Shown here: positions 22,922 to 34,570 of the stretch, piece by piece
Position numbering within the stretch: position 1 is the stretch's first letter
Layout: each line of letters starts with the position of its first letter
Assembly: GCA_023974075.1 (NCBI GenBank)
Contig: CM043801.1
Location: forward strand, 5,415,769-5,479,768
DNA from: Chaenocephalus aceratus
Lineage: Eukaryota > Chordata > Actinopteri > Perciformes > Channichthyidae
Direction: 5' to 3'
Length of the DNA: 64,000 nucleotides
Made by a program: the position numbers and the translations under genes
The notes under the pieces: model-generated
Database searches by the model: none
What the model was told of the DNA's origin: nothing
What the model saw: only the letters and a program-made list of their open reading frames with translations

Positions 22922-23423
22922 AAATCTGTCCCCAAACAATTTGACCTACTTATCGTAACCATTAAACTGGCAAATAACTCTACACTGACAGTCGCTGGCT
23001 GCTATCGCCCACCCTCTGCCCCAGCATGTACCCTACCTACTCTCAGCACCCTCCTGGCACCCCACACTCATTCTGAGTTTGTGCTACTGGGGGATCTAAA
23101 CTGGGACATGCTCAATCCTCCTGCGCAGGTCCAAAAACAATGGGACTCTCTTAATCTCTCGCAGATTATCCTTACTCCTACACGGTATGTAAAAAAATCC
23201 AGAAAAAGCCACCCTCCTTGATGTCATCCTCACAAATAACCCTGACAGGTACAAAACTGGCGTCTTCTGTAGCGATCTCAGTGACCACTGTCTTATTGGC
23301 TGCATTCGTAATGGTGGCATAATTAAACAGCCAGTTCTTACCACTCACAGACGAATACTGAAACATTTCGACGAACAAGCCTTCCTCTACGACCTGGCTG
23401 CTATCAAGTGGGACAGAATTAGC
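22922..23423 (+). pseudogene. LINE endonuclease, C-terminal part, one frameshift
   Basis: Reads STLTVAGCYRPPSAPA, then LLGDLNWDMLNPP (the GD-N catalytic block) and, after a shift at about 23187-23215 beside an A-rich run, DVILTNNPDRYKTGVFC and SDHCLIGC (the catalytic SDH). It nicks target DNA to prime reverse transcription. The N-terminal Asn and Glu blocks are missing because of 5' truncation. Confidence 0.75.
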
Positions 23424-25511
23424 TTGATCCCTGACATCGATGCTGCATGGTCCTTCTTTTATGTCTCCTTTAGTATGGTAATCAATAAACATGCTCCCAT
23501 AAAAAAAATGAGGATAAAAAACCGATGCAGTCCTTGGTTTAACCGAGATTTAGCTGAACTGCTTCACCTCAAGAACTCCACCTGGCGCAGGGCTCGTCAC
23601 TCAAAATCCCACGACGATTGGCTATCATTCAGGAAAATTAGAAATAAATCTATACAGGCTATCCGCAAAGCCAAGGTTGATTACTTCCATAATCAATTCA
23701 ACCTCTGTGGATCCAATCCAAGGACATTCTTGAAAACAGTGAAAGAGATGGAGAATAAACCCCCATCCTCTCATCTCCCTAACTCCCTCGTTATTGAGGA
23801 CACAATAGTCACCGGTAATGAACGCATAGCAGAGCTCTTTAACCAGCACTTTGTTAAATGTGGGAACCTATTTGACTCTATAGCGCCTCCTAAGCCCCCC
23901 ACCAACACTCCGCCACCCAGCCCCTCTAGCGCAGCCCCACGTCACAGCTTCTGCCTACAGGAAGTTAGTGAGAACGATGTGCTGGAGGTCCTTAGCAAAC
24001 TTGACCCCAACAAACCTGCAGGTCTTGATGGGCTAGACCCCTTCTTTTTTAAAGTTGCAGCCCCGATTATTGCAGAAGCTATATCCCACCTTTGTAATCT
24101 GTCCATACAGACAGCAGTGCTACCTTCTGCCTGGAAGGCAGCTTTAGTGCAACCTTTGTTTAAAGGGGGAAACCATGCTGACCCCAACTGCTATCGTCCA
24201 ATATCCATTCTACCCTGTATAGCGAAAGTGTTCGAAAAGTTAGTTTGCAAACAGCTAACATGGTTTCTGAAGACTTACAACATACTATCTGACATGCAGT
24301 CTGGGTTCCGTGCAGGACATGGGTGTGAGACGGCGACTCTCAAAGTCTTAAATGATATCATCAATGCCCTTGACTCCAGACAATACTGTGCTGCCATTTT
24401 CATCGATCTTGCCAAAGCCTTCGACACTGTAGATCACCAACTGCTTCTGGGAAAGCTTAGAAGCATTGGTGTCACTAACCAATCGACAACCTGGTTTGAA
24501 AACTACCTGTCCATGCGCACCCAGTGTGTAAAATCTGAAAATCTGATGACACAGCCCCTATCCATCTCTAAGGGAGTACCACAAGGCTCTATTCTAGCAC
24601 CCATCCTATTCTCAATATATATAAATGACATGGAGAAATCAGTGGGCAACTCCTCTATCCACCTATATGCTGATGACACGATTCTGTACACTGCTGGCCC
24701 TTCCCCGGATACTGTCCTGACAACTCTTCAGGATAGTTTTCAGAGAATCCAGTCACATCTCTCTGCCCTTGGCCTGGTCCTGAACACCACTAAAACCAAG
24801 ATCATGTGGTTTGGCCGCAGTGGTGCCTCCCAAACTGGCACTATTGTGACCGCCGATGGCCGGGACCTCGAAATAGTTAAATCCTATAAATACCTTGGAT
24901 TTTGGATTGACAGTAATCTGTCATTCAAAGAACATCTCTCCAAAATTCAGACCAAGGTCAAAGCTAGACTCAGCTTTCTATACAGGAATCGCTCCTCATT
25001 CACCTCATCTGCTAAACTCTCTCTGGTCCAGATGACTGTCCTTCCTCTGTTCGACTACGGTGATACCATCTACCGCTCGGCGTGCAAAGGAGCTCTCGAT
25101 CATTTAGACGTTCTGTATCACTCCGCCATCCGCTTTGCCACCAATGCCCCCTACAGGACACACCACTGTGACCTGTACTCTCTGGCTAACTGGCCCTCTC
25201 TTGAGACCAGACGCAACATCCACTGGCTGATGTTTGTTTACAAAACACTCCTAGGCCTCACTCCCTTCTACCTCACACAATTACTGCAACTCCGCACACC
25301 CCCAACGCACAACACCCGGTCAGCTACAAGCATCCTGCTAAAGATCCCCAAAGCCCATACATCCTTTGGCCGCTCCGCCTTTCAGTGTGCAGCAGCAGAT
25401 AGCTGGAATACCGTTCAAAAAACATTAAAAATGAAAACCTTTGTCTCCCCCCGCTCCTTCAATGTCACTATTATTGACACCCTGGTACACACATGTAGCT
25501 GCTTTGCCTGA
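23424..25511 (+). CDS. LINE reverse transcriptase, open reading frame of 695 codons
   Basis: Continuous frame to TGA at 25509-25511. The frame is open upstream into the endonuclease, so 23424 is not a biological start. Motifs: LDPNKPAGLDGLDPFFFK, NCYRPISILPCIAKVFEKL, FRAGHGCETATLKVLNDI, AAIFIDLAKAFDTVDH (catalytic Asp), GVPQGSILAPILFSIYIND, HLYADDTILYT (YADD), LNTTKTKIMWFG and YKYLGFWID. The C-terminal region has LFDYGDTIYRS and the terminal SWNTVQKTLKMKTF. All polymerase aspartates are present. Such frames are unusual in a decayed landscape, so insertion is recent relative to the surrounding hAT. The 5' truncation and the endonuclease frameshift still make it non-autonomous. Confidence 0.85.
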   Translation: MIPDIDAAWSFFYVSFSMVINKHAPIKKMRIKNRCSPWFNRDLAELLHLKNSTWRRARHSKSHDDWLSFRKIRNKSIQAIRKAKVDYFHNQFNLCGSNPRTFLKTVKEMENKPPSSHLPNSLVIEDTIVTGNERIAELFNQHFVKCGNLFDSIAPPKPPTNTPPPSPSSAAPRHSFCLQEVSENDVLEVLSKLDPNKPAGLDGLDPFFFKVAAPIIAEAISHLCNLSIQTAVLPSAWKAALVQPLFKGGNHADPNCYRPISILPCIAKVFEKLVCKQLTWFLKTYNILSDMQSGFRAGHGCETATLKVLNDIINALDSRQYCAAIFIDLAKAFDTVDHQLLLGKLRSIGVTNQSTTWFENYLSMRTQCVKSENLMTQPLSISKGVPQGSILAPILFSIYINDMEKSVGNSSIHLYADDTILYTAGPSPDTVLTTLQDSFQRIQSHLSALGLVLNTTKTKIMWFGRSGASQTGTIVTADGRDLEIVKSYKYLGFWIDSNLSFKEHLSKIQTKVKARLSFLYRNRSSFTSSAKLSLVQMTVLPLFDYGDTIYRSACKGALDHLDVLYHSAIRFATNAPYRTHHCDLYSLANWPSLETRRNIHWLMFVYKTLLGLTPFYLTQLLQLRTPPTHNTRSATSILLKIPKAHTSFGRSAFQCAAADSWNTVQKTLKMKTFVSPRSFNVTIIDTLVHTCSCFA

Positions 25512-25903
25512 TGCTGATTTTAATGACTGATTGAACCACAGCAATATTGTTTTAGAGTTTTTATATGTTTAACTGCTATGCCTGTCATCTTTGCTCTATG
25601 TGTTTGTGTTGTCTCCTGGGTTCTGTAGTGCCCGGAGTGTGTCTTTTTATTTCCTCCCAAACCCCATCCCCTCAGGAAGCCTTTGCCTCCTGTCAGGTCA
25701 TCATTGTAAATAAGAATTTGTTCTTAATTGATTTTCCTGGATAAATAAAGGTTCTACTACTACTACTACTACGCCGGTAAAATATGCATGTAGAATATGC
25801 CACAATATGATAGCAACAAGTAGTTAAGATAGTCTGATTAGCTAACATCACCTGTAGAATGCCAGAGAAACGTTCATAACAGCGTTGTCAGGGCTCGACA
25901 TTA

Positions 25904-28036
25904 TGGTTGCGTTCCGATAATCCAAAAATCAGCTCCTAAGTTCTAACCCTATCTCCTATTCCTTGACCTCTGTGAAACGTCACGGGGTTAAGGGATAGTG
26001 GATAGGAGAATTCAAAAGGACTTAGGAGAAGAGACTGCGGTAGTTTAGAGAATCCGAATGCACTTTCACTATCCGACGTGTTTATGATGCGCCAGCGGAC
26101 GTCATGAATGTGCGTCTGCTGCTGTGGGGAAACTACAGTTTTCTATACAGCGGACTACAACATGGATGTTCAATAAGAACGAGGGACTACTGTAAACTAG
26201 AGACTCTGCACCGTGCTCTGATGCTGTTGTTTTATGCTTTATGAACGTGGACAACAGAGAAACATATTCTTCATGACCAAAGTTGGAATTGAAATAAAAA
26301 AGGAAAGTGAAACTTATGCTCATCACCCTCTCCCTCCGGTCCACATTAATACAAATGATCCCAATACGTATGATTGTATGAAAATATCTTAAAATCAATA
26401 CAAATGTATTTATTATAAACGTTAGTCCTTAACATCTATCACTGTGTATATCACCATTCAGACATCTTTTAAAAGTTGAACAAACTCCAAACAACTCAGT
26501 AAAGACTGTGAGATGTTGACTTTATTTGATCATTTCACTAAAAACTAACGTTCATATTTCTCTCTTTGATTATAATACTGATGAACGTTCAGAAAAAAGC
26601 ACTTTGGCAACTTACCACATACGTTTTAAAATGCTTAATAAGCACCGTAACTTTCATGATATAATTTCTCGGTCATAATCGGTTGTTTCCGTGAACGGCC
26701 GACTGTTGAGTGACGGCAAATGCTGCGGCTGCAATGCATTGTGGGGCAGCATTTTCTCCTCTCCTTTCGATTAGGGAGGTCCAGTGTTTCCTAAGCTAAA
26801 GGAGGTTATAAAGGAAGTTTGAAACCTCCTTTCCTTTCATTTGGAGAATTGGAACGGCACTTATCATGCCTGCCACTGAGGGACTTCCGGGTCATTTCAC
26901 TTGGTTAGGAAGGTTCCTAAGCTAAATCATGGATGTATAATAAGAACTGGATACAGCGTGGGAGGCGGGGCCTCATTCATTCCTACAGTATGAGAGTTGC
27001 TCATGAGCGCATGATGATAAAATGGCCCAACTTTTGAGAGAGTGAAACGTCACAGATTACCCAGCATGCCTGAGAAGTACCCGTATGTGCGTTCATAGCG
27101 CATGCGTAACTTTAACCAACATGCTCGTTCACATCAAGCACGTCAATTTGCGTACACGTAACAGCACCGTGCGTTCATGACAGCATGGTAATGGCTTGTT
27201 ATTATGCAGTTAGCAGCTAGCGGCTAGCTAGTAATTATGCTAATGTACACATCAATCGTTATGTACTTCTATTATGCTGTAACAGGATCTAGTGATATCC
27301 AACAGAGCTTCATTTAGCATGAAAGAATGATTGCACTGTGTATATATATATATATATATACAGTGCAATAAACTTGTTAGTGCAATAAGAAGCTACAGGA
27401 ACGTTAATCTACGTCGGTAATATTAACTTTATTTAATACAACATTTACGGTACAAGATTTACATCATACAGCCCATGTAGTATAATATTTTACAAATGAT
27501 GAATTACAGCAAACATGTGCAATATATCCATTATTACAGCTCCGTGGGCTGGCAGTAAGGCGATATGGGTCCGTTGTTATTGTGCATCCATGGGTAAAGA
27601 GAAACTCATGTAGTGCTGAACACGTAACATGAACGTGCCGGGCGGCGCGGTCCCGTGGGTTAGATGCGCGTTCATAATGCCGAGGGAAATAACTCTCAGA
27701 ATAACGTTATTAGCACATTTTTACAACTTGAGGAACGAATGTTTTTAATAAGGGCTATACAAGTGTTCATACTGGGTATTTTATTTAGTTTAAAAAAAAT
27801 TATCCAACGAGTTACAGACCATTCTTTCCCCATGTAAGTCAATGGGAAAAAGTGTTTCCGGGCCTGGCAACCAAACGGATGTGCAGTACCGCCGTTTGGC
27901 CAGCACGAATATTTCCATCTGAGTCCGGCGCACTTCCTGGGGGCTTGAGCTAAATGGACTATTGGAACACAACCTATAAATGGCCCGCTGGCCCGGAAGC
28001 ACTTTTCAGACCCCGGTCCAGCATAACGTACTTTCC
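25904..28036. mobile_element. composite of non-autonomous repeats inside hAT 2
   Basis: GGTTGCGTTCCGATAATCC at 25906 and GAGAATTGGAACGGCAC at 26844 are related outer words of one short element (about 25906-26870). Further on are a dispersed fish repeat starting ATCATGGATGTATAATAAG (26926), a (TA)n palindrome (27330-27369), and a segment at 27690-28036 with CATGTAAGTCAATGGGAAAA. The minus-strand frame at 27696-28115 falls across these and is not a gene. Confidence 0.5.
27330..27369. repeat. (TA)n core within a palindrome
   Basis: ATTGCACTGTG, (TA)n, ACAGTGCAAT: the ends are complementary, giving a 40-base near-perfect palindrome. Confidence 0.85.
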
Positions 28037-28211
28037 ACTTGCCCGCTCGGGCCACTAAAAATATTGGTTTGAAAAAAAAAAAAGGTCCTGTGTTATAGGT
28101 ATTTTGACAAGCCATTTTGTTAAATTGTTTAGTTTATTAACGCTACAACATAGCGTTTCGTGAGGCGGTTGTCGTTGTTGGGTGAAAAGCAAACCGCTGT
28201 TTGCTGCGGAG

Positions 28212-28271
28212 CTCCCGTGAGCGCGAGCAGGCTCCCGTGAGCGCGAGCAGGCTCCCGTGAGCGGGAGCAGG
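28212..28271. repeat. 20-bp tandem repeat, three copies
   Basis: CTCCCGTGAGCGCGAGCAGG repeated three times with one change in the last. Confidence 0.9.
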
Positions 28272-28495
28272 CGCTCGTTCACTACAGACTTTCGCGCCAC
28301 CTAACCATTCGCCAACATGTTTTTAATACCAGCGGTAACCGGCCAAGCGCCGGGCAAAAACGATCTTCAAATAAAAGAAAGTCACCGGAGGAGTTAAAGG
28401 AGAGTGACAGGGAGCATGAGAAGAAGAGGGAGAGAAAGTTTCAGCCAGCTTGATCGATGGAGTTGGCTTTTAGTGCAGTGACGCGTCCTAAAACC

Positions 28496-28535
28496 CTTTT
28501 ATAATTTTCGAATTATGATTAGAAAATTATAAAAG
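28496..28535. repeat. perfect 14-bp inverted repeat
   Basis: CTTTTATAATTTTC (28496-28509) and its exact complement (28522-28535), 12-base loop. Confidence 0.85.
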
Positions 28536-29799
28536 TAGGGTGTGGAGATTATCCGGCTGAACAAAACGTGCATTTATCAAACAGGTTCGTTTGCCACAGA
28601 CCTTATTTCCAGCTATTTTCCAAAACCCTGTGGAGAAATCCCATTGCTTTTTGTCGAGGGAACCAGCAGCTTACTTCCTGGTTTTAGGACACGTCACTGC
28701 ACCTCTCAATATGATGCCAATATAAACAAGGTCTTCTGTCGGCTCTGTTCATCAATGCCGACCTATGCTGACAAGTAAGTGAAGAGTAGACCATATAAAG
28801 GTATATTCGCTATGGGGAAATGTCCCAGCAGTTTAGGATAATGAAGGTTCTAATCAAATCAATTACATAGCCATTACATTTCTAACTCCTAATGACAGGA
28901 AGGCAGAAAGCGCATTATACTAATAATAATACTCATAATAATAGCTTTTAATAATAGCATTTTTTAACAATGACCACAATATAATTATTTTAATAAACCA
29001 AATATGAACAATTGAGGAAAATGAGGAAGAACTGATGATTCAAATGTTGTAAGTAGTAATGTAGGCTAGTTAGTGCATAAATTACTATAGCAACAAATGT
29101 GTTCATTTTCTTCATGATTAGTCGATTTTTTTGAACAAATGCTCCGGGCCAGTGATAATAAAATAATTGTACCCTTAATGTCTACCCCTGGTTGTGATAC
29201 CACACAGCTTTCAGACTAAAACACATTCACTTATGGGGATGGGGGATATTTATCAGCTGCTTGTGTGACAGTCAGACAATGAAAACTTTACAGCGGCCGC
29301 TGCCGCGAGTTAACGGGAGAATAAACTCCGGTAGACGAGCAGCACTGCAGCGGGCAGTAATGCAGCTGAACCACATTAATAAACAATGCACCACGGCACT
29401 CTGGAGAAAGGTACAAGGTTGGAGAAGTAGTTCTTTAATTTAATCTGGCTTCGTATAATTAAAAACTACCCGACGCAGTCCTCTATCGATGTTGTTGTGA
29501 GCGATGTTGCGGAGAAAATCAGCGACGTAAAACGCTGTGTGGGTCATAAGAAGGCACGTAAACGGTTACGTCATGACGCAAACGATTACGCAATGACGCA
29601 ATAATTCACTTTTGAACCGGCATCTGTAACAATGAGTGGACCAAAGAAAAGAAATGTCAACATTGAGTGCCGAGTGTATAATGAGGAGTGGACAGCTAAA
29701 TATTTTTTTACCGATCTGCTACTGGCCCGGCCCGTCTGTCAAATGTAAAACTCATAGTGGCCCCCGAGCCAAAAAGGTTTGCCCACCCCTGGGTTAGAC

Positions 29800-29865
29800 C
29801 CTCTTAATTTTGTTACACTCTGCTTGCATTATGTAATGACAATAAAGTAATCTAATCTAATTCAT
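29800..29865 (+). mobile_element. LINE 3' tail, right part
   Basis: Ends TAATGACAATAAAGTAATC followed by TAATC repeats; continuation of 22170-22319 across hAT 1. Confidence 0.6.
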
Positions 29866-30250
29866 GGTTAAATGAAATAATAAATAAAGAAATTGGGCAG
29901 CCACTGACAGCCAGTGAAGGGAGAGGAGGAGCAGTGTGGCCAGGACCTGTGTCACCTTTAGCCACCTGCTAACTCATCATCCAGACTTTCTGTGGTATTT
30001 ATGGCAGTTAAGTCAATTTAGACTACATTTTTCTAATATTGTGGATGAAAGGATATTTGGACAGTCAGAGCTCCAGGCTTCTAAGGACAGATGTCTACTT
30101 AATGTCCACCCTTCAGAGTCACTGCCATACACCATGGTTATGAACTTGTTTGCCAAAAAAAGTGTTTCCTCTGGACTTTGGCGAGCAAATATTTAATTGC
30201 TGTCTCTAGTCTAGAACAAGACTAAGGAGGCAACAGACATACAATATGCT
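29866..30250. other. unannotated stretch
   Basis: A frame at 29936-30196 has no recognisable motif; no repeat end seen. Confidence 0.4.
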
Positions 30251-32335
30251 ACACACAAAATTCTTTATTATTCCGCCGGGCTAGTTTGCACCTCTTCTTC
30301 TCCCACATTCCACATCGCAGAAACTCCGTTCAAACATCAAAACATTCAGCTCGGTCGGGAATCGAGTGCTATTACTTTTTTCATTCATAACGTTCATAAT
30401 TCCAGAGATACATCCCATAATTCATCAAATGTTTAACATGGAAGTCAATGGAGAAACTCTTCAGACTTGAACAATCTTCATGCGACTTCAACTGCTAACT
30501 GCTCCTTCATACTTTCACTCAGAAACCTCATTCCAACTTTAAAATGTTACACATCTTTCTGACATTATTCGTGTAACACAACTTTTAAATCTACTATCTC
30601 GTACTTTTAGAGATATTAAACATTGTTCAGACCTTGGTAAAGAGGTTTTCTTCAGATTTTAGAGTGCGTGATGTCACAGCTAAGTGGAGGACAGATTTAA
30701 TTTTGCCTTCATATTTTCTTTTAAACCTGCCATAATTCCCAAACCCTACATTCCTGAGACATAATTTTTCATGAGAAACGTAGGAAAACATCTCGTAGCT
30801 TGAAAAATAAAAAATAATTAAGCAAAATAATTAAACAAAATGCCTCTTGAGGGCATGCAGTGACAAAAACGTTCAACATGTCTCCATTAAACCCCATTGT
30901 AAGTTCAGCCTCATCGATCCCCACCACAGCAGTCGCACACCTTTAGTTAATCTGCCAAAAAGGCCACATTATTAACCCGAAAGTACACAAAAAGTACACT
31001 TCAGATGCTCAAGTTCCTTGACATGCTTCACACTTTTCACCGATATCTGTTACGGTTCTTCAACAAAACGTTCACATGTAAGAGGTTTATCTCTCATTCA
31101 GAACAATGAAAATGCTCTCCTCTCACTGATTACTGCACATCACCATGGAAACCTTTGATCTCTGGACACGTCGTTAGCTCAAATATAAACACCTGTGTCA
31201 TGGAACACGATGATGTCATAACTCCAACTGACATGCTCAGAGCAGCAGACTTCAGATAATGGTTAATGGTCTTCCCCTCAACAGCTCTACGTGTTGTGAC
31301 TCGACAGATATGTTAGGTTTAGTTATGTTTTTACTCTAGTTTTGTGTTTTGATCTTGTCACTTCCTGTTTTTATTTTGAAAGTAATCTTTCCTGTCATTC
31401 CAGATCCCACACTTCCTGCCTTTGTGTGTTTCCCGCCCGTGAGATTGCTTGGCCCTGCCCTGATTGTTTTCACCTGTGCCCATCCCCCTCACCTATATAT
31501 AGCCCTGGTGTTTCTTTGTTCCTTTGTCAGTTCGTTATGTTTCATGTCGTGAGCACCTAGTCCTTTTGACTCCTGATACCTACCTTGCGATTTAGACCTT
31601 TTGCCAAGTGAGTTTTTGTGTTGCTGTACAACTTAGTTTTGGCTGTTTAACTACTTTCTATTTTTTGAAAGTACGATTTAGTTTTTGTTATTAAAGAACA
31701 TTCTATTTTTGGACAACTGTCTCCGAGTCCTGCTTTTGGGTCCTGCGTCCTGTGTCTCGGTTCACAACACTACGTCAATTATGGGGTGTCATCATATGCC
31801 GTTTCCATGGAAACGCATCCCTCGCCATAAAAGCGATGTCGCTGTACATTAACTCCTATGAAAATGTTCAAAAAGTGCTCAAACTTCACATGTGTGCTAA
31901 CAGTCCAGCCGTGAAGACATCTACGGGACAGTTTTGAGATTTCTTCAAATGTCGTTGCCATGGCAACACAATGCTCGCCATGAAACACGGTTTTCTCATA
32001 ACTTAAGTGAAAATGCTCCAAACGGCCCAAAACTTCACAGGTTTGGTAACGATGCAGCCATCAAAGCATCTAAGCGTAATATGGGATGTCATCACATGCC
32101 GTTGGCATGGCGACAGATCATTCGCCATCAAGTTAGTTCAAAAGTTTGCACTTCAAATATTCTGATGCTTTTCCAAGCCTTTTTACTTTCTTTTCTTCTC
32201 TCATCACACATTCAAGCCCCCTGTGTTCATGTATCATTTCAATCTGAATTCTTCACTTTCTTCTTACACATTACATTTCAGCATAGCAGTTTAGTGTCAG
32301 CTTTTCAGCATAAAGCATTCCCACTAGCAATTTCT
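30250..32335. mobile_element. large non-coding dispersed repeat, split by a solo LTR
   Basis: Starts near TTCTTTATTATTCCGCCGGG and ends near ACTAGCAATTTCTTAAGG. It contains CCATGGAAAC/CCATGGCAAC words spaced regularly and 'free-form' AT-rich sequence. I recognise the style as a common fish non-coding repeat but cannot name it. The solo LTR at 31292-31769 interrupts it. Confidence 0.4.
31292..31769 (+). mobile_element. solo LTR, 478 bp
   Basis: Begins TGTTGTGA and ends TCACAACA (perfect inverted ends, TG...CA). Direct repeat CTACG flanks it on both sides (31287-31291 and 31770-31774), the 5-bp duplication of Gypsy/ERV-type integrases. Inside are a CTATATATAG TATA-like word (31491-31500) and ATTAAAG near 31690. 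No internal coding region is left, so it arose by LTR-LTR recombination. Orientation from the order TATA then polyadenylation-like signal. Confidence 0.85.
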
Positions 32336-33002
32336 TAAGGAATTGCATTCTCTAGTTGTATTATGTGCTTCTTCTGTGACATTTTTTACATACTTTAATG
32401 TTCAAAAAGCTCCTTATTTTTCTCATACCGCCTGTCTACAATCTGTTTGAGCGGTAGCCAATAGAAGCGCATGTGTTACATAGTGATGTTCTTATGTAAG
32501 ACAAGTTAACAAAGGATTGCAAGGGAGGTGTTTCAGGCAGGGGGGGGGGGGGGGGAGTGTGTGGGAGAGAAACTCCCTCGGAAGGGAACACAGGGATTTT
32601 AGCCTCTGCAGACCATTTACATGCAAAGATACCTATATAACACACTACAGGAGAGGGAAAGGCCTTTTTAATGAAACCCAGAGCAAACACAGTCTGACTT
32701 TAACTTTATTAGGGTCTCTCACCTTCCCCTTCGTGGTAATTATCTCTCTCCGTCTTTAATTTTTTCTGTGAAAAATCCCGCTGAGGAAGGACTGCATGTT
32801 TGAAACGTTCTCCTTTGTCCCGTATACTTTGACAGTGACTTTAATTTTTCCTTCCTTGATTGGATGGCTCTGCTCCTCCTTTCCTGCCCTTCACCATTAA
32901 CTGAGCACTCAGCCTGACACTTGGCTATTACTCTGAATCATACTTGTCAGACACTTAACACCCCCCTCCCTCTCTTCCTTTTTCTCCTCCTTTCATCTCC
33001 AG
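32336..33002. other. intron with shared non-coding repeat and poly(G)
   Basis: 32395-32690 resembles 57280-57640 (GTTCAAAAAGCTCCTTATT..., GCCAATAGAAG, GTTACATAGTGATG). A poly(G) run lies at 32539-32555. From 32700 on the sequence is ordinary intron ending in a pyrimidine-rich tract and AG at 33001-33002. Confidence 0.5.
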
Positions 33003-33297
33003 CTCCATTCCAACTCCGACAAGGCTGACGGTTCTGTGCACTACATCCTGTCGGGGGAGGGGGCTGGGTCCATCTTCATCATTGACGAGATAACGGGTGA
33101 CATCCACGCAGCAAGGAGCCTGGACCGGGAGAGGAAGCCTCAGTATGTGCTCCATGCCAGGGCCGTGGACCGGCAGACCAACCGCTCCCTGGAGGCGGAG
33201 TCAGAGTTCATCATCAAGGTCCAGGATGTCAACGACAACGCCCCCACGTTCCCTGAAGGACCCTTCAACGCAACTGTGCCTGAGAGGTCAGAAGTTG
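33003..33297 (+). CDS. type II classical cadherin, EC1 C-terminal half (295-bp exon)
   Basis: Exon bounded by a pyrimidine tract plus AG and by GTAAGC. In frame from its first base it reads [20 protein letters not shown], then [38 protein letters not shown] and ends [12 protein letters not shown] and DVNDNAP are the calcium-binding motifs at the EC1-EC2 junction. The length of exactly 295 bp equals the conserved EC1 exon of vertebrate type II cadherins (CDH6-12, 18-20, 22, 24). The protein mediates calcium-dependent homophilic adhesion at the plasma membrane. No frame damage. The paralogue is not resolved; [14 protein letters not shown] and the [13 protein letters not shown] region would decide in an alignment. 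A hAT-like repeat starts five bases into the next intron. Confidence 0.93.
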
Positions 33298-33302
33298 GTA
33301 AG

Positions 33303-33960
<658 letters not shown>

Positions 33961-34496
33961 TGTATTAGGAGGTAACACAACAGAACAATGTGACCTTAGA
34001 GAAGAAGAAACCAAGATATTTAGGATCAGAAATGTTATTGATAGGAAAAGCTGCCTTTAATTTAGCAACACTGAAACACATGAGCACATACTACCGTTTA
34101 AAAAAGCTGAAATAAATTCTGAGTTGACAGAAAATGCTCCGTTTCAGTTTAATACACACAGTTAAGCTCACACACACTATTTTATGAACATATTGCTTCA
34201 CCTGCTGAAACTAAAATCTGTTTTCTACCTAACCCTAACACATACGTACAGTATCTAAGTCTAAAAATAAACCCCTCTTTCTATTGTTAAATTATCATGA
34301 CCTTTTATTGTCCATACACAAGCTGAACATGTTTCTGATGATCTCTAATGTAGATGCGACATTCAAACTATTTATATCATGCTATTTTTTAAAGTGCAGG
34401 TACAAGGACACCTCTATACAATTTGCTCATTTACTCACTGAGTTTTCACAATTGACACAAACACAAACGATAGGAGAGCCACTATGAAGGTAGATA
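33961..34496. other. intron, nothing recognised
   Basis: AT-rich, no repeat terminus or frame of note. Confidence 0.5.
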
Positions 34497-34570
34497 TGAC
34501 TATATTGAGTACTTGTTGCTATCCTATTGTGGCGCCACAATAGGATAGCAACAAGTTGTCAATATAGTCA
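34497..34570. repeat. 74-bp near-perfect palindrome
   Basis: 34511-34533 and 34534-34556 are exact complements with no loop (centre TGGC|GCCA). After a 2-bp mismatch, pairing continues to 34497 and 34570. The right arm is hAT 1 sequence (compare 25800-25830); the left arm is the same sequence inverted. Confidence 0.9.

Larger units (their letters stand above)
22916..25768 (+). mobile_element. LINE with intact RT frame, inserted in hAT 1
   Basis: The 5' end is truncated inside the endonuclease. Order: endonuclease C-terminal part, reverse transcriptase, C-terminal domain, 3' UTR with ATAAGAATTTGTTCTTAATT and CCTGGATAAATAAAGG, and a (CTA)n end at about 25755-25770. The hAT sequence before it (22570-22915) and after it (25769 on) is continuous in the inverted relic at 36.9-37.2 kb, confirming the insertion. 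Clade within CR1/L2/Jockey-like LINEs not resolved. Confidence 0.85.
25889..29190. mobile_element. hAT element 2, nested in hAT 1, itself filled with repeats
   Basis: Starts CAGGGCTCGACATTA and ends TTAATGTCTACCCCTG (complement CAGGGGTAGACATTAA). Flanks share GTTGT, and the related copy at 34.6 kb reads straight through at this point, which proves an insertion. Its subterminal word GCCCGCTCGGGCCACTAAA lies at 28040, far from the left end, so another insertion (from about 25904) sits between. No transposase recognised. Confidence 0.7.
22328..29791. mobile_element. hAT element 1, 7.5 kb including nested insertions
   Basis: Starts CAGGCATCGGCC and ends GCCCACCCCTG (complement CAGGGGTGGGC). A perfect 8-bp duplication GGTTAGAC flanks it (22320-22327 and 29792-29799), the size made by hAT transposases. 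Own sequence: 22328 to about 22915, about 25769-25888 and 29191-29791. Inserted in it: a LINE (about 22916-25768) and a second hAT (25889-29190). Parts recur at 34.5-35.9 kb and, inverted, at 36.9-37.2 kb. No hAT transposase frame was found, so it is non-autonomous or has lost it. Confidence 0.85.

Noticed and set aside
27696..28115. 139-codon minus-strand frame
   Set aside because: It spans the border between two repeats inside hAT 2; low-complexity start (FFFF) and no family features.
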